39,231 bases of DNA, taken from NCBI GenBank assembly GCA_945891505.1, contig CAMDDL010000022.1, positions 1-39,231 of the forward strand, in the 5' to 3' direction. The translations under genes were made by a program, and so were the position numbers. Origin of the DNA: Maricaulis salignorans (GTDB lineage: Bacteria > Pseudomonadota > Alphaproteobacteria > Caulobacterales > Aquidulcibacteraceae). Each line of letters opens with the position of its first letter. Within the stretch, counting starts at the first letter, position 1. This document shows positions 34,354-39,231 of this stretch, piece by piece. The notes under the pieces are model-generated. The model was given only the letters and a program-made list of their open reading frames with translations, had not been told where the DNA came from and made no database searches.

Positions 34354-35151
34354 ATGTTAGAAATGCTCGAATCCTTGATTGCAGATCAACCGCTGTGGCA
34401 ATGGTGCCTGATCTTGCTGGTCAGTCTGGTCGTTTTCGAATTCTTGGGTCGGAAGCTGCGCCAGCTTTTGCGTCGCCGCGCTGGCGCCGTCTCTGATCAC
34501 GGGCCGGAAGGGGTCGATTATCTTCTCTCCAGCGTCTTTTCCCTCTTAGGCCTTTTAATTGCTTTTACCTTCGGCATGGCCTTGGACCGTTATGAGACGC
34601 GTCGGGATCTGGTGGTCCAAGAAGCCAACGCAATCGGCACCGCGCACATCCGCACCGCCTTTGCCGCCGAGCCTGTGCGTACCCAATTGCGGGAACAGTT
34701 AGAGGCCTATGCCAAGACGCGCTTGGCTTATGGCCAAGCTGCCTTCCATGACAAGCCACCCTTGGCTGCTGAGGCTGAGCGTCAACGCACCCAGCTTGCA
34801 ACCATCGGCATCGCCGCTACCCAGAGCGTTGCTTCAGCCCCGATGGGCCCTGCTGTCATGGCCAGCGTCAACGAGGTCATCGACGTCGGCAGTGCCCGCG
34901 AAGCGATCAATCTGGCTAAAGTGCCAACCAGCGTTGAGGCGATGTTGATCGGTTATGCCTTCATTGCAGCCTTTGTTCTGGGCTATTCGCAACTGATGCC
35001 GAGCTTGGTTCAGCGCATTGGCAATGGCTTGCTGTTTCTGTTGCTTACCCTGTCGCTCGTTACCATCTTTGATCTCGACCGCCCGGCAACTGGCACCATC
35101 AAAGTCAGCCAACAGCCGCTAATCGATTTGATCCGGGGCTTTAAGAATTAG
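34354..35151 (+). CDS. DUF4239 (bestrophin-like) membrane protein
   Basis: 265 residues from ATG 34354; ATG 34363 is equally possible with GGGGAAG upstream. Two N-terminal hydrophobic segments (CLILLVSLVVFEFLG and LLSSVFSLLGLLIAFTFGMALDRYETRRDLVVQEANAIGTAHIR) carry the DUF4239 pattern, a cytoplasmic or periplasmic helical stretch follows, and two more segments (YAFIAAFVLGYS, GLLFLLLTLSLVTIFDLDRP) close it. The role of the family is not known. No operon partner. Confidence 0.82.
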   Translation: MLEMLESLIADQPLWQWCLILLVSLVVFEFLGRKLRQLLRRRAGAVSDHGPEGVDYLLSSVFSLLGLLIAFTFGMALDRYETRRDLVVQEANAIGTAHIRTAFAAEPVRTQLREQLEAYAKTRLAYGQAAFHDKPPLAAEAERQRTQLATIGIAATQSVASAPMGPAVMASVNEVIDVGSAREAINLAKVPTSVEAMLIGYAFIAAFVLGYSQLMPSLVQRIGNGLLFLLLTLSLVTIFDLDRPATGTIKVSQQPLIDLIRGFKN

Positions 35152-35413
35152 GGCGAGCCCTTCGCACCAGAAGCCAGGGCTTCAATGATTCTGCATTTAC
35201 ATAGGATCCCACCAGCGCATTGGCCTCCGTGGCTATAGGTTTCGGAATCCTCGCGATTCTACCTTTGAGACGTGTCGTCAGGCAAAGGCAACGCCCGAGC
35301 ACTAAGGCCTTCTAAAACTCGCGTGGCACGAGAATCGCTTCTCCAGTTAGGCTTGTCCCAAACAGATACAAACGCCGTTGGCTTGGTCTGGGACCCAATT
35401 TGGAGTGAAGAGA
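35152..35413. other. Intergenic stretch without a gene
   Basis: No coding region seen. A GAAGCC-AG-GGCTTC mini-palindrome (35171-35184) lies 20 bases after the DUF4239 gene without T tract. The rest presumably holds the promoter of the next gene. Confidence 0.6.
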
Positions 35414-35818
35414 ATGCGAAAACCAGTCATCGTCGCTACAGCTATCGCCGCTGCTGCTTTGGCAGCGGGTTTTGCTTTCGCAGGCGTCCAAACCACACAA
35501 GGTCAGGCCAGCACCCCAGAGCGGGACGCAACCTATCGCAGCTGCTTGCAAGCAGCCGACGCTAAGTTTGACGGCCTCAATTTCGACCTTCTAGTTGGCG
35601 AAGCGGCTGACAAGGTCGCCCTCCGCAACCGCGCTATGCGTGCTCATTGCGACACCTACCGCGCAGACCTCACCACCCGTTGGACTGGCTTTGCTGAGTC
35701 TTGCCAAGACAATGCCTCTTATTCGGGTCTCGAAGGCAGAAGCCTGAAGGCCGGTAGCGTATCTAAAATGCTTGAAGTCTGCGCCGCGATGACTGCCACC
35801 AAGTCGGCGGCGAAGTAA
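35414..35818 (+). CDS. Exported hypothetical protein
   Basis: 134 residues from ATG 35414, preceded by GGAGTGAAGAGA. An N-terminal signal peptide (MRKPVIVATAIAAAALAAGFAFAG) with cleavage probably after the AFA. The mature part has four cysteines (YRSCLQAAD, MRAHCDTYR, AESCQDN, LEVCAAM), which could form two disulfides, and an alpha-helical look. No family recognised. Stand-alone gene. Confidence 0.7.
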   Translation: MRKPVIVATAIAAAALAAGFAFAGVQTTQGQASTPERDATYRSCLQAADAKFDGLNFDLLVGEAADKVALRNRAMRAHCDTYRADLTTRWTGFAESCQDNASYSGLEGRSLKAGSVSKMLEVCAAMTATKSAAK

Positions 35819-36033
35819 GGTTTTGGGGCCTCTTCGCGCGGTGCGCTTTGCGCCTGCCCTTATTACCAAATTAGCCAGCAAAGCAAGCTCGTGCTTGGCG
35901 GGTAGCAATTAGCGCTGCGGGTTTCGGTTGTCCCTTGTTCTGCTATATACAGGAGCTGGTCTAAAAGCTGCCATTGCCCGCGCTTCGGGCCCATGGTTGG
36001 ATGTTGGCTTGTCGAGGACATTCTGGGGGAAGC

Positions 36034-36324
36034 ATGCGAGAAACGAAGCATTTCCTTTTCGTTTTGTTGACGTTGCTTGCGCTTCTAGGCGTAGGCCTCA
36101 TTGTACTTGCGAATTTTGGCGACGCGTCTGTTGTTGCAGCTATCGGAGGCGTCTATGGCGCACTGGAGTCAGCCGGCGAGCAAAACAATGTCGCTCTACG
36201 CAACGATCTCTACGCGACGGTGTTACGCCTCAGGGAGCCGTGGGCGGCAGTTAACTTGGGCGGCGTCATCGCTCTGTTACTCGCACTTGTCGCGTTGGTG
36301 ATTCTATTGCGCAAACGCGCCTAG
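36034..36324 (+). CDS. Small two-helix membrane protein
   Basis: 96 residues from ATG 36034 (GGGGGAAGC upstream). Two membrane segments, FLFVLLTLLALLGVGLIVLANFG and AVNLGGVIALLLALVALVILL, with a 40-residue loop rich in Asn, Arg and Glu. It ends RKRA, a positive-inside tail. No family recognised. It is the last chromosomal gene before the integrated element. Confidence 0.65.
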   Translation: MRETKHFLFVLLTLLALLGVGLIVLANFGDASVVAAIGGVYGALESAGEQNNVALRNDLYATVLRLREPWAAVNLGGVIALLLALVALVILLRKRA

Positions 36325-36622
36325 CATATCCGTCCGGCTGACATGCCCTAGTATTTTCAGGCCATGCTGATCGGTCGGCCGCCCAGAGCCCGTTGAGCGT
36401 GGATATGGGCCTCTCCAATGTCGCATTCGCCAGACGCTGTAAGATGAAGTGAATGCAAGCTAAAGGCGTGCAAAATGTATGTGCTCAGTTTCAGAAATTG
36501 AGGGCTTCAAGCCAAACATTGCGCCCAATTGAACTCGTGCACGGTCTAACTACGGACTAATTTTTGAGTGCACACCGTGTTTCAATGCTTGTGCCCGTTG
36601 TTTCTTTAAATGAAGAAAAAAC
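36325..36622. other. Intergenic stretch before the element junction
   Basis: No gene recognised. The left part may hold the end of the preceding transcript, but I find no clear terminator. Base composition becomes visibly richer in A and T toward 36,600. Confidence 0.5.
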
Positions 36623-36667
36623 TGGTGCCGCAAACAGGATTCGAACCTGCGACCCCATCATTACGAA
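36623..36667 (-). other. Attachment site: 3' fragment of tRNA-Thr(CGT)
   Basis: Read on the minus strand this is the 3' part of a tRNA: anticodon loop TTCGTAA (anticodon CGT, Thr), 3' anticodon stem TGATG, variable GGGTC, T arm GCAGG-TTCGAAT-CCTGT, acceptor TTGCGGC, A and CCA. Upstream of the loop the bases do not pair with TGATG and there is no D arm, so it is not a functional tRNA. It marks one end of an element integrated in the anticodon loop of a tRNA-Thr gene. The intact gene should lie at the other end, to the right of the window. Confidence 0.85.
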
Positions 36668-36903
36668 AAGTGAACCCCTCGTTTTTTCGCGTTTTCACGG
36701 CTTGTCACGATTTTTCGTAATATATTGCACAACATAGATTTTCTTGTAATATTATGGGACAGCTTGTTACTGAATTTTTCCCATTTGGTAGCAAATTGGT
36801 AGCAAAAAAAGCTGAAAATGGGTCCAAACTTCGCCATTTTTGAGATGATGGTGTCGCGTGATGGGGTCGATTGATAGCACAAAAATGGCATAGGAAGTTG
36901 ACA
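36660..36903. repeat. Repeats between attachment site and integrase
   Basis: ATTACGAAAA (36660-36669) and TTTTCGTAAT (36712-36721) form a perfect 10-bp inverted repeat that includes the anticodon-loop core. TTGGTAGCAA is repeated directly at 36785-36794 and 36796-36805 (period 11), with a weaker TTGATAGCAC at 36871-36880. TGATGGGGTCG (36859-36869) repeats the anticodon-stem stretch of the tRNA fragment in inverse orientation. These are candidate core and arm binding sites for the integrase. The integrase promoter must also lie here. Confidence 0.5.
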
Positions 36904-38193
36904 ATGTCAGACGTTTTGAAGGCAAAAATCAATAAGCGATTTGTCGATTCCGCGATGCCGCCGGAGACTGGGGACACGCGGATTTGGGATATTGAGCTAC
37001 GTGGTTTCATGCTCCGGATCTCGTCGAGCGGCCGAAAAACCTATTGCGTGAAGTATCGTGTCAACCGTCAACAACGATGGATGACGATTGGCGAACATGG
37101 TTTGCCTTGGACTCCTGAAGCAGCGCGCAACCGCGCGCGCGAAGTCATCACTGAGGCAACCAAGGGCGTCGACTTATCTGAGAGCCCGAGTGAACGGGTA
37201 AAAGCTTTGGCCGGAAAAGGTGGGCTGGTCATAGCGAAAGCCATGCGCGACGCCACCATCGGCCAATTGTTTGAGATGTATTTCCGCGATGGACCCAGTG
37301 ACAAGCCGCTTAAGCGGGAGTCGTCTTGGTCGGTCGATGCCACGTCCTATAAGCGCCATATAAAGCCCCTTCTGGATGATGTCGTTGCAAAGGACGTTCG
37401 GCCTAGTGATCTTGCCGCTTGGCAAAGAGACGTCGCTGCGGGCAAGACCTCACACGATATCAAGACTGGCCCAAGAGGGCGCTCCATTGTTAAGGGCGGG
37501 CCTAGTGCTGCCTCACGTGGCATGAGGTGTTTGTCCGCGATGTTCTCGTGGGCGATTTGGCGGGAGATCTTGGAAACCAATCCCTGCTCCAAAGTCCAGA
37601 AGCTGCGCGACAACCGGCGGGAACGATCCATCACCACGGAAGAGGCAAAGAAGCTTTGGACGGTCCTCGATGAGGCGCAAGCCGCATGGGTCATCGCGCC
37701 TCATTATGCCAACATCATTCGCCTGATTATGCTGACAGGCGCGCGCCGTAACGAAATCACCGAGCTCAACTGGTCTGAAGTTGACATAGAGCGCTCGCGT
37801 CTCGTTCTACCGCCGATCCGAACAAAGATGGGTAGTCAGAATAAATCCCGCACGATCATTCTGTCCGAGCAAGCTCGCGCAATCCTCGAATACCTGCCGC
37901 GATTGGGGCCTTATGTCTTTATGTCTCAAATCTCCGGCAAGCCGGTTTTGGGAGTCAATAAGGCGTGGCTGAAAGTACGCGAGCTCGCGGGGCTCTCAGA
38001 TGTTCGGCTCCATGACCTACGCCATAGCTTTGCAACATTCGCGGTCGAAGATGGTGCATCGCTCTATCTCGTAGGTCGTGCTTTAGGCCATGCGAACGCC
38101 TCTTCAACCGAGCGCTATGCGCACCCCGGCGATACTGCCGCACGGATTATTGCCGAGAAGGTGGCCGAGCGTTTTGCCATAGGGCGGGAGTGA
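36904..38193 (+). CDS. Tyrosine recombinase/integrase
   Basis: 429 residues from ATG 36904, with AGGAAG upstream. N-terminal arm-binding domain of the P4-type group (GFMLRISSSGRKTYCVKYRVNRQQRWMTIGEHG), core-binding domain, then the catalytic domain with R281 in TGARRNEITEL, H370 and R373 in LHDLRHSFAT, H396 in LGHANASSTERYAH and the nucleophile Y405. All essential residues are present, so it looks active. It reads away from the tRNA fragment. Its stop overlaps the start of the DUF6883 gene (TGATG), which is unusual for an integrase and ties the next two genes to it. Confidence 0.94.
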   Translation: MSDVLKAKINKRFVDSAMPPETGDTRIWDIELRGFMLRISSSGRKTYCVKYRVNRQQRWMTIGEHGLPWTPEAARNRAREVITEATKGVDLSESPSERVKALAGKGGLVIAKAMRDATIGQLFEMYFRDGPSDKPLKRESSWSVDATSYKRHIKPLLDDVVAKDVRPSDLAAWQRDVAAGKTSHDIKTGPRGRSIVKGGPSAASRGMRCLSAMFSWAIWREILETNPCSKVQKLRDNRRERSITTEEAKKLWTVLDEAQAAWVIAPHYANIIRLIMLTGARRNEITELNWSEVDIERSRLVLPPIRTKMGSQNKSRTIILSEQARAILEYLPRLGPYVFMSQISGKPVLGVNKAWLKVRELAGLSDVRLHDLRHSFATFAVEDGASLYLVGRALGHANASSTERYAHPGDTAARIIAEKVAERFAIGRE

Positions 38194-38561
38194 TGCAACC
38201 ATTTGGTGATAAAGCATCAATCTCTGAGGCCAAATTGACGGACTATGTTCTGTCTCCGACCCATCGAATTGGTGCCAACAAAGCAAGAGTGTTCAAATCG
38301 GCGTTGGGCATAGGGCTTGCGGATGTCGCTGTCTTGCGATCCGCTTTGCTTGACGCAGCCCGCACACAAACTCCCAACTTCATCCGCCAGGACAAGTTCG
38401 GCCAGCATTACGCGATTGTCTTTAAACTTACCTATGGAACGAAGTCAGCTTTTGTGCGATCATTGTGGGTGATACGGACTGGAGACGACGTCGCAAAGTT
38501 TGTTTCGGCCTTTGTTGTGACTGACAGGCGAGCCGGATCTGAGGACAAAAACCATGACTAA
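38193..38561 (+). CDS. DUF6883 domain protein
   Basis: About 122 residues from ATG 38193, with GGGAG upstream; a GTG at 38190 is in frame. The pattern AKLTDYVLSPTHRIGANKARVFKSALGI, then FGQHYAIVFKL and a final SLWVIRTGDDVAKFVSAFV matches DUF6883, which is also found as the C-terminal domain of large secreted toxins. No signal peptide. It overlaps the integrase stop by one base and the next gene by eight. Toxin or effector role is possible but unproven. Confidence 0.8.
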   Translation: MQPFGDKASISEAKLTDYVLSPTHRIGANKARVFKSALGIGLADVAVLRSALLDAARTQTPNFIRQDKFGQHYAIVFKLTYGTKSAFVRSLWVIRTGDDVAKFVSAFVVTDRRAGSEDKNHD

Positions 38562-38772
38562 AGTGCAACCCAACTTACTAGACGCCGTCGCGCTTTTAAG
38601 CGATCAAAATGAGCTGGGCCTCGTTCAGGGTCAGGTTGGAACCGTGGTGGAGTTGTTGGATGACGACTTTGCACTCGTCGAGTTCTGTGACCGAGATGGC
38701 GCGACTTTTTCAATGCCGACATTGCCAATCTCTTCGCTCCTGCGTCTGTCCTATGAGCAAGTCGCGGCTTAA
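38554..38772 (+). CDS. DUF4926 domain protein, partner of the DUF6883 gene
   Basis: 72 residues. LLDAVALLSDQNELGLVQGQVGTVVELLDDDFALVEFCDRDGATF is the DUF4926 pattern, a small SH3-like barrel. Genes of this type commonly follow a DUF6883 gene. The eight-base overlap with the preceding stop suggests coupled translation in a fixed ratio, as in toxin-antitoxin or toxin-immunity pairs; that function is inference. No DNA-binding motif is visible. Confidence 0.82.
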   Translation: MTKVQPNLLDAVALLSDQNELGLVQGQVGTVVELLDDDFALVEFCDRDGATFSMPTLPISSLLRLSYEQVAA

Positions 38773-39111
38773 GGCAGTTATTTGACGGCCTCAAATACCC
38801 AGTTTGGATTGGAAACCGACGTCATCGAATTTCATATTTTATGATGAATTCATATGATGAGTATGAATTGAGCGTCCAAAAAACAAAATATCTTTGATGA
38901 TTGGCCAAGCAAAGGCCTCGTCACTCAAGCGCCCAAATGAGGAACTGACTTGGCGAGCTGCCCCATCGGATTTGCAAAGCAATCGGAAATCTAGCCATAG
39001 CAGTCATTACCGACAAATCTAAGATTTTGCCGGTAAGGTGGTAGCCGCAATCCCACTCCTTTCCCCCCGCCCCGTGTTCGACCTGCCAGAGTCGAGGTTT
39101 AGAGGTGATGA

Positions 39112-39132
39112 CGGGACGCGCCCCGCGTCCCG
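39112..39132. repeat. 9-bp perfect hairpin
   Basis: CGGGACGCG (39112-39120) and CGCGTCCCG (39124-39132) pair perfectly around CCC. The outer AGGTG (39103-39107) and CACCT (39134-39138) extend it after an asymmetric gap. GC-rich and very stable as single-stranded DNA or RNA on either strand. Confidence 0.7.
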
Positions 39133-39146
39133 ACACCTAATGGTGC

Positions 39147-39224
39147 GCCAGAACGTAATGGGCGGGTCAAGGTGGGCAGAGCCCCCTTCAAGAAGGTTAC
39201 CTTGACGCGCCCAAACGCTCTGGC
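39147..39224. repeat. Cloverleaf-like palindromic element
   Basis: Outer arms 39147-39173 and 39199-39224 pair over about 26 positions with few mismatches (GCCAGA/TCTGGC, GGGCG/CGCCC and GTCAAGGT/ACCTTGAC blocks). Between them are two separate perfect small hairpins, GGGC-AGA-GCCC (39174-39184) and CCTTC-AA-GAAGG (39185-39196). The whole folds as a three-way junction. Candidates are a transfer or replication origin, or a structured RNA; nothing in the window decides it. Confidence 0.6.
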
Positions 39225-39231
39225 ATTTGGC

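Larger units (their letters stand above)
38773..39231. other. Element interior without a convincing gene
   Basis: The left part is A/T-rich with the palindrome ATGAATTCAT (38844-38853) nested between TTCATA (38831-38836) and TATGAA (38862-38867), a possible operator. A 71-codon minus-strand frame (38921-39136) is open but begins in a palindrome and is not recognised. The right part carries the strong palindromes listed separately. Confidence 0.5.

Noticed and set aside
36623-36700. Complete tRNA gene
   Set aside because: The 5' half (acceptor, D arm, 5' anticodon stem) is absent; the sequence next to the anticodon loop does not pair with TGATG.
38921-39136. 71-codon minus-strand frame starting with GTG
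   Set aside because: It begins inside a palindrome, has no ribosome binding site and no recognisable family; a conserved noncoding region is more likely, though a small element gene cannot be fully excluded.
1-39231. CRISPR array
   Set aside because: No regularly spaced direct repeats with unique spacers were seen anywhere.

Overview
The window comes from an alphaproteobacterial chromosome, most like Caulobacterales/Hyphomonadales-type lineages; this assignment is inference from gene order and families, not from a marker search. The evidence is the run rimP-nusA-ylxR/L7Ae-infB-rbfA-truB-rpsO-pnp, the tsaB-rimI-fur cluster with a cysteine-poor Fur/Mur-type regulator, the three-gene pntAA-pntAB-pntB transhydrogenase, and an ATP-cone-less nrdA. 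Base composition looks moderate-to-high GC and fairly even up to about 36.6 kb.

Region by region. 1-2.4 kb (minus): a pabB gene cut by the window edge and a UMF1-type MFS transporter. 2.6-5.2 kb (plus): an ArsC-like protein, tsaB, rimI, fur and an FKBP-type lipoprotein isomerase. 5.4-15.4 kb (plus): the transcription/translation cluster rimP to pnp, broken by intrinsic terminators after the FKBP gene, rpsO and pnp. 15.8-17.1 kb: rimO, preceded by a gene-free stretch full of palindromes. 17.1-19.0 kb (minus): an ECF sigma factor operon (DUF6249 membrane protein, sigma factor, small membrane protein) plus a separately transcribed secreted protein. The two transcription units carry the same promoter-like motif at the same spacing, so this looks like a self-contained ECF signalling unit. 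19.1-27.5 kb: a Rieske oxygenase, pntAA-pntAB-pntB, a polytopic GT-C-like membrane protein, udk-ybjQ, a small membrane protein and a divergent serine hydrolase.

27.5-32.2 kb: ribonucleotide reductase genes nrdA and nrdB, separated by a divergent pair (membrane-anchored hypothetical protein and GNAT acetyltransferase). NrdR-like boxes lie upstream of both nrd genes. 32.2-36.3 kb: a very small gene whose start codon directly abuts an 11-bp perfect hairpin, an SSS symporter, a DUF4239 membrane protein and two small exported or membrane proteins.

From 36,623 to the right edge the window enters an integrated element. A 3' fragment of tRNA-Thr(CGT) marks the junction. It is followed by repeats, a tyrosine integrase and, overlapping it, a DUF6883/DUF4926 gene pair that looks like a small toxin-antitoxin-like or cargo module. 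The last 460 bases hold no convincing gene but contain strong palindromes, including a cloverleaf-like element at 39,147-39,224. The element should continue beyond the window to an intact tRNA-Thr gene.
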